Source of the DNA: Bacteroidota bacterium
GTDB taxonomy: Bacteria > Bacteroidota > Bacteroidia > B-17B0 > Aurantibacillaceae
DNA length: 64,000 nucleotides
NCBI GenBank assembly: GCA_021156365.1
Contig: JAJNDK010000010.1
Coordinates: 124,001 to 188,000, forward strand
Reading direction: 5' to 3'
Both the position numbers and the translations under genes were made by a program. Numbering within the stretch: the first letter of the stretch is position 1; every line of letters starts with the position of its first letter. Shown piece after piece: positions 43,277 to 51,332 of this stretch. Under the pieces are notes generated by a model. It ran no database searches. It was not told the origin of the DNA and saw nothing but the letters and a program-made list of their open reading frames with translations.

Positions 43277-43685
43277 GATCACCGGCATTTTACTTGTCGG
43301 ACTCGGGCTGTTCCATTTGATCTTCCCGAAACATTTCAAATGGAAAGAAGAGCTGAAAGACATTTCCCAGCTCAACCGGCAGATGATGTACATACACACC
43401 TTGTTCATCGGATTAATGGTGGTACTGATAGGACTGTTGTCTTTTTTTTGTGCAGAAGAGCTGGCAGGTACACACTTAGGATCGACCGTTTCGTTTGGGA
43501 TATTTATTTTCTGGTTTGTGCGTTTGTTTGTTCAGTTCTTCGGTTATTCTCCCGCATTATGGAAAGGAAAAACATTCGAAACGATCATTCATATACTTTT
43601 CGCGTTTCTATGGGCGTATGTCAGCACTGTTTATTTTTATACCTGGTGGGATTATGGAAATTGCCCGGTAAATAATTCAAAATAG
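43260..43685 (+). CDS. Small membrane protein of unknown function
   Basis: A 141-residue protein with four hydrophobic segments (about 3-22, 49-72, 76-98, 109-131) and no known motif. It overlaps the preceding methyltransferase gene by 17 bp and ends the four-gene operon; it converges with the CdaA gene 1 bp away. It may form a membrane partner of the methyltransferase or DoxX-like protein, which is a guess from position. Confidence 0.7.
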   Translation: MILHLKITGILLVGLGLFHLIFPKHFKWKEELKDISQLNRQMMYIHTLFIGLMVVLIGLLSFFCAEELAGTHLGSTVSFGIFIFWFVRLFVQFFGYSPALWKGKTFETIIHILFAFLWAYVSTVYFYTWWDYGNCPVNNSK

Positions 43686-43686
43686 C

Positions 43687-44475
43687 TTAGATCCCGAACT
43701 CTTTTTCCAGCAGCGCTTTTAATGTATCCGGAGTCAGCTTGGCTTTTATATCTCCGTTGGCGGCCAACGAAACTGCGCCCGTTTGTTCCGATACTACAAT
43801 GGCCACTGCATCGCTCGATTCGGTGACACCTACTGCAGCCCGGTGCCGCATGCCATAGTGAGCGGGGAATTGTTCTTTCTCTGTAACGGGCAATACACAG
43901 CGTGCTGCCAGGATCTTATTGCCTTCGATGATCACCGCGCCATCATGCAAAGGACTGTTCTTGAAAAAAATGTTCTCTAACATCCGTTCCGTTACCACCG
44001 CATCGATAGCATCTCCGCTATTGATATACAGGCGCAGATCCGAATTCCGTTTGATCACGATCAATGCACCCGTTTTTGATTCACTCATCTTAAAGCAGGC
44101 TTTAATGACCGGTGCAAAATTCATATCCGAGAAACGATGCGCATCTTTTTTCTGCGAGGTCTTAACGATCATTTTTAGTACCCGGTTCCGGTTAATGAAT
44201 TCATTGGTACCCACAAACAGCAGGAATTTCCGGATCTCCTGCTGGAACACAATAATGATAGCTATTACACCTACATCAATGAACTTTCCGAGAATGGAGC
44301 CAAAGAGCTTCATATCGAAAGCTCGTACGATGATCCATACCACATAAATGAAAAAGATTCCGGTAAAAATATTTACGGCCGGAGTTCCTTTTACAATGCT
44401 GTATAGCTGGAACAACAAAAATGACACTAATAAAATGTCAATTGCATCGATCCATTGAAAGCTTATAAATAGCAT
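43687..44475 (-). CDS. cdaA: Diadenylate cyclase CdaA
   Basis: A 262-residue membrane-bound enzyme. Three N-terminal helices (about 5-75) precede the DAC (DisA-N) domain, with the conserved motifs LHDGAVII (about 188-195) and GMRHRAAVG (about 215-223) and the terminal TGAVSLA. It makes c-di-AMP from two ATP. The start is ATG 44475 (MLFISFQWIDA), the usual CdaA beginning; an in-frame ATG at 44529 would add 18 residues. The usual CdaR or GlmM partner is not adjacent. The likely degrading enzyme of the PgpH type lies at 18.5 kb. Confidence 0.93.
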   Translation of the reverse strand: MLFISFQWIDAIDILLVSFLLFQLYSIVKGTPAVNIFTGIFFIYVVWIIVRAFDMKLFGSILGKFIDVGVIAIIIVFQQEIRKFLLFVGTNEFINRNRVLKMIVKTSQKKDAHRFSDMNFAPVIKACFKMSESKTGALIVIKRNSDLRLYINSGDAIDAVVTERMLENIFFKNSPLHDGAVIIEGNKILAARCVLPVTEKEQFPAHYGMRHRAAVGVTESSDAVAIVVSEQTGAVSLAANGDIKAKLTPDTLKALLEKEFGI

Positions 44476-44555
44476 GATGGCTAAGTTAAAGAAATTTGCA
44501 CAGAATGCCAGTAAGGGAAATAAAAACAATCAACAATTAAAAGTGGATTATGGAA

Positions 44556-44710
44556 GTGCGCGCAAAGACGCAAGGAGCGCAAAGTTTTAATATGAATCCG
44601 GAGTTGGCTGTTCAGAATTTTGACGCGTGTTTTTCAGCTATAAAGACTAAAATAAGACAGCTAAATTATACAGTCTTTGCGTTCTCTGCGTCTCTGCGCG
44701 AACCTTTTCC
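44556..44710. repeat. Palindromic MITE-like element with CGCAAAGACGC-type ends
   Basis: About 155 bp between CdaA and the next minus-strand gene. The left end (44559-44584) reads CGCGCAAAGACGCAAGGAGC... and the right end, read on the minus strand, reads CGCGCAGAGACGCAGAGAAC...; the 26-nt ends match in 22 positions as inverted repeats. The right end stops one base before the stop codon (44711) of the following gene. No open frame of interest lies inside and no transposase is near. Confidence 0.65.
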
Positions 44711-45703
44711 TTAATCATCATGCCCTTTGATGACTTTTTCTTTGTGCTGCTGATACAGCTCTTCTTCTTTTTTCAGGGCCGCTTTCAGCGAATCGGAAAC
44801 TTCTTTATTGCCGATCTTGTCGAGGTCGGGCTTGCCTGCATTCACCCAACAGGTATACCAGGCACTTCCTACGGTGATAATAGCGGTCCGCATCCTGCGC
44901 TCCACCTGGCCTTTGATCATCAGATCATAAGCTTCGGTATACTCCTGCGAATAGGTCTTCATGGTAACTCCGCCACGCGTTTCAAAACCATATTTCCGGT
45001 CGGTCGGAAATTTTGCATTCAGATCACGTTCAAATCCCAACACGCTGTCTACTGCCGCATTACTGGCTTTGATGGTTTTCCAGGCCATATCAATGGGTTT
45101 CTCGATGTAGGTAGCTGATCCTACAAAATAATCATAGCTATCCGATTTTAACTCCGGGATACGGCTTTCCCAGAAACCGTGAATGCCTTTTTGATTGGTG
45201 AGCTGCCCGTTGTAATTCTCCGTTGTGTGAAGAGGAACATGCCCGTCGGCAATGTAATGCCCGAGGTCGGCAGAATTATGAAGGATCTGGTCCACATCTT
45301 CTTTTTTGAAAGCCTCGGTTAAGCGGTACATCATTTTTTCCACATGCCAGGGATTGATGCCATATGCCTTGAGTGTATCTTCGGTGTATTTTTCCACTGC
45401 TCTTTTCCAAAATTTCGGAACACTGTCGAAAGCAGAAGGCCCGTAATGATCGATGTCGATGTAATGCCGGGCAGCTTCGTCTTCCACTGCATATCTCCGC
45501 TTATCGGGATCTACGGCGTGTTCGGTAATGTAATCGATGTGTTTTTTATAAAAACCGCTCATTTCACCGGGAAGTGTAAATATGGCCATCCGGTTGATCT
45601 GTTTGTGTCCGAAAAACCCCCAGGAGGCGGCAGGTTCGGAACGGTATAAAAAAATACCCGTGATGATAAGGAAAATAAAAATGGATCTGACAGCAAATTT
45701 CAT
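44711..45703 (-). CDS. Exported zinc-dependent phospholipase C / S1-P1 nuclease-like protein
   Basis: A 330-residue protein with a signal peptide (MKFAVRSIFIFLIITGIFL...) and a mature N-terminus around ASWGFFGHKQINR, where a Trp and His are typical of the phospholipase C/S1-P1 nuclease fold. Other zinc-ligand candidates are HYIDIDHYG, DLGHYIADGHVPLHTTENY and GIHGFWE. The fold family uses a trinuclear zinc cluster to cleave phosphodiesters; lipid or nucleic acid cannot be told apart here. A palindromic element sits directly after its stop. Confidence 0.85.
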   Translation of the reverse strand: MKFAVRSIFIFLIITGIFLYRSEPAASWGFFGHKQINRMAIFTLPGEMSGFYKKHIDYITEHAVDPDKRRYAVEDEAARHYIDIDHYGPSAFDSVPKFWKRAVEKYTEDTLKAYGINPWHVEKMMYRLTEAFKKEDVDQILHNSADLGHYIADGHVPLHTTENYNGQLTNQKGIHGFWESRIPELKSDSYDYFVGSATYIEKPIDMAWKTIKASNAAVDSVLGFERDLNAKFPTDRKYGFETRGGVTMKTYSQEYTEAYDLMIKGQVERRMRTAIITVGSAWYTCWVNAGKPDLDKIGNKEVSDSLKAALKKEEELYQQHKEKVIKGHDD

Positions 45704-45781
45704 GAAGGTCCTGCGCTAAAAAAATCTTCTTAAAGATACTATTTATCCCGGTTTGGTAAAATGAATTTTAGGTTCAATGCA

Positions 45782-46150
45782 CTACAGGTTTAGCTGCATG
45801 CGTCTGTAATAATACAAAAAGGTGAGTATGAACCAGAGGGAGAAAACGATCCCGGCATACACGCTTCCTTCAAATTGATTGGTGAGCAAAAAGAAAACCA
45901 GCTTGGCAAAAAAAACGCCAACATACATTTCCACTCCCCAGCGCTTCAGGTTCCATACGCCAATGAACGAAATAAAACTAAGCGCGATCAGTAAACCGTA
46001 TACGGCAGGAACCCAATCTCCTAATTTTTTCGTAGCAGGTGAGAACATACCCGGAAACGTGAATACGATCCATAAAAATCCCAGCACGCAGATCAGCGAA
46101 AGGATCCTCGGACGTTTTTTTAATGGACTTTTATCTTTTATTTTCTTCAC
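45782..46150 (-). CDS. Small membrane protein of unknown function
   Basis: A 122-residue protein with about four hydrophobic segments (RILSLICVLGFLWIVFTF, AVYGLLIALSFISFIGVW, MYVGVFFAKLVFFLL, VYAGIVFSLWFILTFLYY). The likely start is GTG 46150 or the TTG one codon earlier; no in-frame ATG is seen at the start. It follows the ABC permease gene on the same strand at 123 bp. No family recognised. Confidence 0.6.
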   Translation of the reverse strand: MKKIKDKSPLKKRPRILSLICVLGFLWIVFTFPGMFSPATKKLGDWVPAVYGLLIALSFISFIGVWNLKRWGVEMYVGVFFAKLVFFLLTNQFEGSVYAGIVFSLWFILTFLYYYRRMQLNL

Positions 46151-46273
46151 CAAAACCTGTTTCTTCTTTAATTGTTCAACTTCCCGCTTCTATTATTTCC
46201 TGCATAGTGCAGGGCGTTTCTTACCATGTAAAATATGTCCTGACTCTTGCATCTTACATCCTGGCTCTTCTTC

Positions 46274-47524
46274 TTAATTACTTCGTATCGCCTCCACCGG
46301 ATCCAATTGCGAAGCTCCATAAGCAGGAACAAAGCCCGAAACGATGCCGATCAGAAATGAAATAGTAAGACCTAATACCATATTCGATCGTGATAAGAAA
46401 ATATCCATCCCGAAAGAATCACCCAAAAAGGTAGTAAGCAGCCATATCAATACGATCCCGATAATACCGCCAAGCACGGAAAGGAAAACCGATTCGAACA
46501 AAAACTGCATCAGGATAAAATAATTTTTTGCCCCCAGTGATTTTTGAATACCGATCAATGCCGTACGTTCCTTTACCGATACGAACATGATGTTGGCAAT
46601 ACCGAAACCTCCTACAAGTATAGAGAAGCCGCCAATGATCCAACCTGCCAACCCCACAATTTCAAACATACCGTCGAATCCTTTCGAAATGACCTTGATC
46701 TCGTTCAGTGCAAAATCTTCCGTTGCCCCCGGATTTAACTGCCGTACCGAGCGCATCAGTCCCCTCAGTTCGTCTTTCAGCTGGTCATTGCTGATGCCGG
46801 GTTTTGCTTTTACTGCAATATACGGATCGGCATTTTCCGAACGGATATCCACGATGTTCCTTACATAATTCACCGGCAGTAACACCTGTGCATCCATGCT
46901 GTTACCAAGCAGACTTTCTCCCTGTTTTTTGAATACGCCTAAGACCTGCACATTCGAGCCGAAGATCTTGATCTGTTTTCCTACCGGAGATTCTCCATTC
47001 CGGAACAGCGCTTCCGCGATCGTACTGCCAATAATACAAATATTGCGTCCGTTCTCGCATTCAAGCTCGGTAAAATACCGGCCATCGGCGATCTCAAACG
47101 AAGTAATATGATTGTACTGGTAGGAGCCGCCGGTAATGGTCACATTGGCTACTGAGCTGCTTCCGTATTTTACGGTTTTCCGGGCAGCCACATGGAAGGC
47201 GATGGCTTCTGCACCTTCTACTTTTTTCTGCAGGCTTTCAAATTCCTTTACATTTGGAACAGGCCTGTTCATGTATTTCCACCAGGGATAATCACCACCG
47301 AATTCCCAGGGCCATTTCTGAATGAAAATAACATTGTTGCCGAGCTCCTGGATACCGCTTCTCAGGTTGTATTCCAGGCTGTCGACTACCGTAAATACAG
47401 TGATGATGGAAAAGATCCCGATGGTAATGCCAAGCAGTGAAAGGAATGTGCGCAGGCGGTTCGCCACTAATGCAGCCCACGCAAATACTACGCTTTCTTT
47501 TAATATGGAGAGAAATATGTTCAA
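46274..47524 (-). CDS. MacB-type ABC transporter permease (FtsX domain)
   Basis: A 416-residue inner-membrane protein: an N-terminal helix (LRTFLSLLGITIGIFSIITV, about 25-45), a large periplasmic MacB-core domain (about 55-280) and three C-terminal helices in the FtsX domain (GFSILVGGFGIANIMFVSVKERT ... LIGIVSGFVPAYGASQLDPVEAI). Such permeases work with an ATPase in efflux, lipoprotein release or peptide export. The start appears to be TTG 47524 (NIFLSILKESVVFAW follows), since the frame has no suitable ATG. No ATP-binding subunit is adjacent. Confidence 0.88.
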   Translation of the reverse strand: MNIFLSILKESVVFAWAALVANRLRTFLSLLGITIGIFSIITVFTVVDSLEYNLRSGIQELGNNVIFIQKWPWEFGGDYPWWKYMNRPVPNVKEFESLQKKVEGAEAIAFHVAARKTVKYGSSSVANVTITGGSYQYNHITSFEIADGRYFTELECENGRNICIIGSTIAEALFRNGESPVGKQIKIFGSNVQVLGVFKKQGESLLGNSMDAQVLLPVNYVRNIVDIRSENADPYIAVKAKPGISNDQLKDELRGLMRSVRQLNPGATEDFALNEIKVISKGFDGMFEIVGLAGWIIGGFSILVGGFGIANIMFVSVKERTALIGIQKSLGAKNYFILMQFLFESVFLSVLGGIIGIVLIWLLTTFLGDSFGMDIFLSRSNMVLGLTISFLIGIVSGFVPAYGASQLDPVEAIRSN

Positions 47525-47609
47525 AGGGATTTTCTTTCTCAAATGTAGCAAGAAAGGATATATTATCAATAGTTTAGTATATTCGTAGCTGAATTTTTAA
47601 CGTAGAAAT

Positions 47610-48617
47610 ATGAAGATCATCATCCCAATGGCAGGCATGGGTAAGCGTATGCGCCCTCACACACTCACGGTTCCGAAACCCCTTATCCCTGTTGGCGGAA
47701 AGCCGATCGTGCAAAGGCTTGTAGAGGATATTACCCGAGTTTGTGGCGAGAAGGTGGATGAGATCGCATTTATCATAGGCCCTACTTTCGGGAAAGAAGT
47801 GGAAGCGGACCTTGTGAAGATAGCAGAATCACAGGGAGCAAAAGGCAGTATTTACTACCAAGATGTAGCACTCGGAACGGCCCATGCGATCATGTGTGCA
47901 GAGCCGTCGATAACCGGCAAAACAGTGGTGGCGTTTGCAGATACCTTGTTCAAAGCAGATTTTACCATGGATACCAACCAGGAGGGAGTGATCTGGGTAC
48001 AGAAGATCGAGGATCCGCGCCAGTTTGGGGTGGTAAAACTGAATACCGATGGAGTGATCACCGATTTCGTTGAAAAACCCGAGCAGTTCGTAAGCGATCT
48101 GGCTATCATTGGCATCTATTATTTCAAAGACGGCGATTACCTGAAAAGCGAGCTGAAATACCTGCTGGACAATGATATCAAGGAAAAAGGCGAATACCAG
48201 CTCACCAACGCATTGGAGAATATGAAGAAAAAGGGGACTAAATTTGTTCCCGGAAAAGTGACGGAATGGCTGGATTGTGGGAATAAAGACGCCACCGTGT
48301 ATACCAACCAACGTATCCTCGAATTTGACAAAGGTAAGCCACATCTCATGCATGCCTCTGCCAGCATGGAAAACTCAGTTATTATCCAGCCCTGCTATAT
48401 CGGCGAAAATGTAAAAATCGTTAATTCAGTGATTGGCCCTCATGTTTCCCTTGGTAAAGGCACAATTGTTGAAAACTCTGTTATCAGAAACTCCATTGTT
48501 CAGACAAATGCAAAGCTGATTTCGGCTAATATTGTTAATTCAATGGTAGGGAACAATGCCGAGATCAAGGGTAAAGCGCTGGATCTCAGCGTCGGTGACT
48601 ATAACATTCACTGCTAA
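47610..48617 (+). CDS. Sugar-phosphate nucleotidyltransferase
   Basis: A 335-residue enzyme. The N-terminal nucleotidyltransferase domain starts MKIIIPMAGMGKRMRPHTLT with VPKPLIPVGGKP, and shows YYQDVALGTAHAIM, VAFADTLFKADF and DFVEKPEQFVSD. A left-handed beta-helix C-terminus (repeats of V.NS.I...) follows. It joins a nucleoside triphosphate and a sugar 1-phosphate to give a nucleotide sugar; whether GDP-mannose, dTDP- or UDP-glucose type cannot be read off. In Bacteroidota this gene often precedes the TPR-DUF4292-EnvC genes, as here. Confidence 0.9.
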   Translation: MKIIIPMAGMGKRMRPHTLTVPKPLIPVGGKPIVQRLVEDITRVCGEKVDEIAFIIGPTFGKEVEADLVKIAESQGAKGSIYYQDVALGTAHAIMCAEPSITGKTVVAFADTLFKADFTMDTNQEGVIWVQKIEDPRQFGVVKLNTDGVITDFVEKPEQFVSDLAIIGIYYFKDGDYLKSELKYLLDNDIKEKGEYQLTNALENMKKKGTKFVPGKVTEWLDCGNKDATVYTNQRILEFDKGKPHLMHASASMENSVIIQPCYIGENVKIVNSVIGPHVSLGKGTIVENSVIRNSIVQTNAKLISANIVNSMVGNNAEIKGKALDLSVGDYNIHC

Positions 48618-48655
48618 AAGGGAGCACACTACGTGTTGGCCTTCGCAGCATATAC

Positions 48656-50422
48656 ATGAAGGCAGGAATTACATATCTTTTTTTTATTTCTCTTGGTTTG
48701 GCAGGGGCATTTTCTGCGTGTAAGCCAAAAGAGAAAACTGCCTCTTCGTCCACTTCTACTACCGCCTCCACATCCGGAAAAGACAAGAAGCTCAGCAATG
48801 AGGAGCAGGTGCGGTTCCAGTCTATTTATTACAATGCCTGCAAAGAAAAGATCAAAGGCAATATGGAGCTGGCAGAAAATCTTTTCAAAGAATGCCTGAA
48901 AATCGATCCCACCAGCGCGCCTGCACAATACGAGATCGCAAACCTATATCGTTTTGGAGGTTTGTATGACGAAGCGCTTAAATATTCGAGAGAAGCTGCC
49001 AACAAGGATCCGAAGAACGTTTGGTTCCAGCTCCTGTACATCGAATGCCTGCACAATAAACGACAATACAATGAGGCCACGGCGGCTTATGAAAAGCTGA
49101 TAAAAAACGTAGTACCGAAGCCGGAGTATTACATGGCCCTCGGCGAAGAATATCTGTTTGCCAACAAACCGGATAAAGCGGTGAAGGTATACGAGGATTT
49201 TGAAAAAATATTCGGTAGGGATGAAGAAGTGGCGTTGAAGCGTATTGCAGTGCTGCGCCAGCAAAAAAAATATGCAGAGGCAGAGATCGTATTAAAAGGA
49301 CTGATCAAAGATTTCCCGGAAGAGCCGCGTTATTATACCTATCTCGCCGAGATATACCAGGACAGCGGAGAGCCCGAAAAGGCGTATACCATCTACCAGG
49401 AGAGTCTGAAAGCCGATCCGAACAATCCATACATCCATCTTGCGCTTGCTGATTATTACCGGCAACAGAAAAAGGATTCATTGTTCTTTTCCGAAGTGAA
49501 AATTGCTTTCACAAGCCCCGAGCTGAATGTGGACAACAAGATCAAGATCATGCTCTCCTACTATGAGATGACGGAAACCTTCCCGAAATACCTGAACGAG
49601 GCATATGAGCTGCTGGATATTTTGACAAAAGCACACCCGGGAGAAGCCAAAGTATGGAGTGTATATGGTGATTTTTTATTCAGGGACAAACGATACAAAG
49701 AAGCGAAAGTTGCATTCGAGCGTGTACTGGAATCTGATAAAAGTAAATTCCCGGTATGGAGCCAGTTATTGATCAGCGAAATGAATATGAACGATATGGA
49801 AGCGCTGAAAAAGCATAGTGCGGAAGCGATCGATCTTTTTCCGAATCAGCCCGCACCGTATTTTTTTAACGGGCTTGCCAATCAGCGGCAAAAGGATTAT
49901 AAAGCTGCCATTCAATCCTACGTGGATGGACAGGAATTTGTATACGATAATCTTCCTTTGCAGATGCAGTTCCTGGCCAACCTCGCAGAGGCCTACAATG
50001 CAGACAAACAATACGAAAAATCGGATAAGGCTTTTGAAGATGCACTCCTCCTGGATGCGAACGATGCGAGCATTATGAATAATTATGCGTATTACCTTTC
50101 TCTTCGAAAAACAAAGCTGGAGCGGGCTGAAAAACTTTCTGCCCGTTCATTAGAGATCGATGCGGGAAGTATCTCCTATCTCGATACCTATGCCTGGATA
50201 TTGTACCAGCAGGGAAAATACGAAGATGCCAAAATATGGCTCGACAAGGCTTTTGCAAAAGGCGCTGACAATCGCCCGGCTATTCTCGAACATTACGGCG
50301 ATGTGTTGTACAAGCTGAATGATAAAACAAAAGCGCTGGAGTATTGGAAGAAAGCGAAAGAAAAAGGGGGCAGCTCCGAATCACTCATTAAAAAAATTAC
50401 GGACGGAAAATTATATGAATAA
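48656..50422 (+). CDS. Tetratricopeptide-repeat lipoprotein
   Basis: A 588-residue protein. The lipobox is at FSAC (Cys about 22, followed by KPKEKTASSSTSTTAST). The rest, about 60-585, is a TPR solenoid with motifs such as AENLFKECLKIDPTSAPAQY, YDEALKYSREAANKDPKNVW and KTKALEYWKKAKEKGG. TPR lipoproteins act as scaffolds at the inner face of the outer membrane or in the periplasm; partners are unknown. Its last 8 bp overlap the DUF4292 gene, so the two are translated together. Confidence 0.9.
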   Translation: MKAGITYLFFISLGLAGAFSACKPKEKTASSSTSTTASTSGKDKKLSNEEQVRFQSIYYNACKEKIKGNMELAENLFKECLKIDPTSAPAQYEIANLYRFGGLYDEALKYSREAANKDPKNVWFQLLYIECLHNKRQYNEATAAYEKLIKNVVPKPEYYMALGEEYLFANKPDKAVKVYEDFEKIFGRDEEVALKRIAVLRQQKKYAEAEIVLKGLIKDFPEEPRYYTYLAEIYQDSGEPEKAYTIYQESLKADPNNPYIHLALADYYRQQKKDSLFFSEVKIAFTSPELNVDNKIKIMLSYYEMTETFPKYLNEAYELLDILTKAHPGEAKVWSVYGDFLFRDKRYKEAKVAFERVLESDKSKFPVWSQLLISEMNMNDMEALKKHSAEAIDLFPNQPAPYFFNGLANQRQKDYKAAIQSYVDGQEFVYDNLPLQMQFLANLAEAYNADKQYEKSDKAFEDALLLDANDASIMNNYAYYLSLRKTKLERAEKLSARSLEIDAGSISYLDTYAWILYQQGKYEDAKIWLDKAFAKGADNRPAILEHYGDVLYKLNDKTKALEYWKKAKEKGGSSESLIKKITDGKLYE

Positions 50423-51332
50423 GCTGGTTACCTATATAAAATACAGTTCTATTGTTGTTTTTGCCTTTGTAGTATTTACAGGATGTAAGCACAAAAAACA
50501 CGTTCAGGAGACAGTACCTGTTGTGACAGTGCCTGACAGTACGGAAAGCGACCGGTGCAAGCTCGATTTCAAAAGCGGGAAAGTGCTGGCAAAGAATATG
50601 AAGGATAACGAGCTGGATTTTAAATATGCCAGTGCGAAATTTTCCTGCGATCTCACCCTTGACAACGAAGATCATTCGTTCAGTGTAAGTGTACGTTGTA
50701 AAAAAGACAGTGTGATCTGGTTATCCATTTCCAAATTAGGAATCGATGCTGCACGTGCACTTATTACAAAAGACAGTGTAAAGATCATGATGGGTCTTAC
50801 CGAAAAGAAATATTTCAAAGGAGACTATACTTATATAAATGATTTGCTGAAATCGGATCTGGACTATGATATGATACAGGCTCTGCTCTTTGGAAACAGC
50901 GCCGCTTTTTATGACGATGACGACAAGTTGAAACCGGGAAAAGATAAAGTGAATTGCAATTACTTCCTGAGTACGGTAAAGAAACGGACAGCAAAAAAAA
51001 TCAATAGCGGGCAGTTGCAACCGGATGAGAATTACCAGACGATCTGGCTCAGTCCTACTACCTACAAGATCGTGATGCTGGAATACGACGATGTGAAGAC
51101 CAAGCGGAAATTCAATGCCTGTTACGAAGATTTCAGGCCGGTGGACAAATTCCTGGCACCATTTAAATTAACATATAGTATCACCGCTGAGAAAATAATT
51201 AAGGCAGATATACGTTATAACAAAATAAACCTGAACGAAGAACAAACCTTTCCGTTTAAGATCCCGGCCAGTTATGAGCCTATCCAAATAAGACAGAATA
51301 ATGATCCAGATCCAAACAAAACAGGTGGTTAA
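50415..51332 (+). CDS. DUF4292 domain lipoprotein
   Basis: A 305-residue lipoprotein starting ATG 50415 (MNKLVTYIKYSSIVVFAFVV, lipobox VVFTGC). The mature part is the DUF4292 fold (LolB/LppX-like half-barrel): FKYASAKFSCDLTLDNEDHS, SVRCKKDSVIWLSISKLGID, LTEKKYFKGDYTYINDLL. Its position between a TPR lipoprotein and EnvC suggests a role in moving lipoproteins or lipids across the periplasm; this is inference. It overlaps the upstream gene by 8 bp and the downstream gene by 32 bp. Confidence 0.88.
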   Translation: MNKLVTYIKYSSIVVFAFVVFTGCKHKKHVQETVPVVTVPDSTESDRCKLDFKSGKVLAKNMKDNELDFKYASAKFSCDLTLDNEDHSFSVSVRCKKDSVIWLSISKLGIDAARALITKDSVKIMMGLTEKKYFKGDYTYINDLLKSDLDYDMIQALLFGNSAAFYDDDDKLKPGKDKVNCNYFLSTVKKRTAKKINSGQLQPDENYQTIWLSPTTYKIVMLEYDDVKTKRKFNACYEDFRPVDKFLAPFKLTYSITAEKIIKADIRYNKINLNEEQTFPFKIPASYEPIQIRQNNDPDPNKTGG

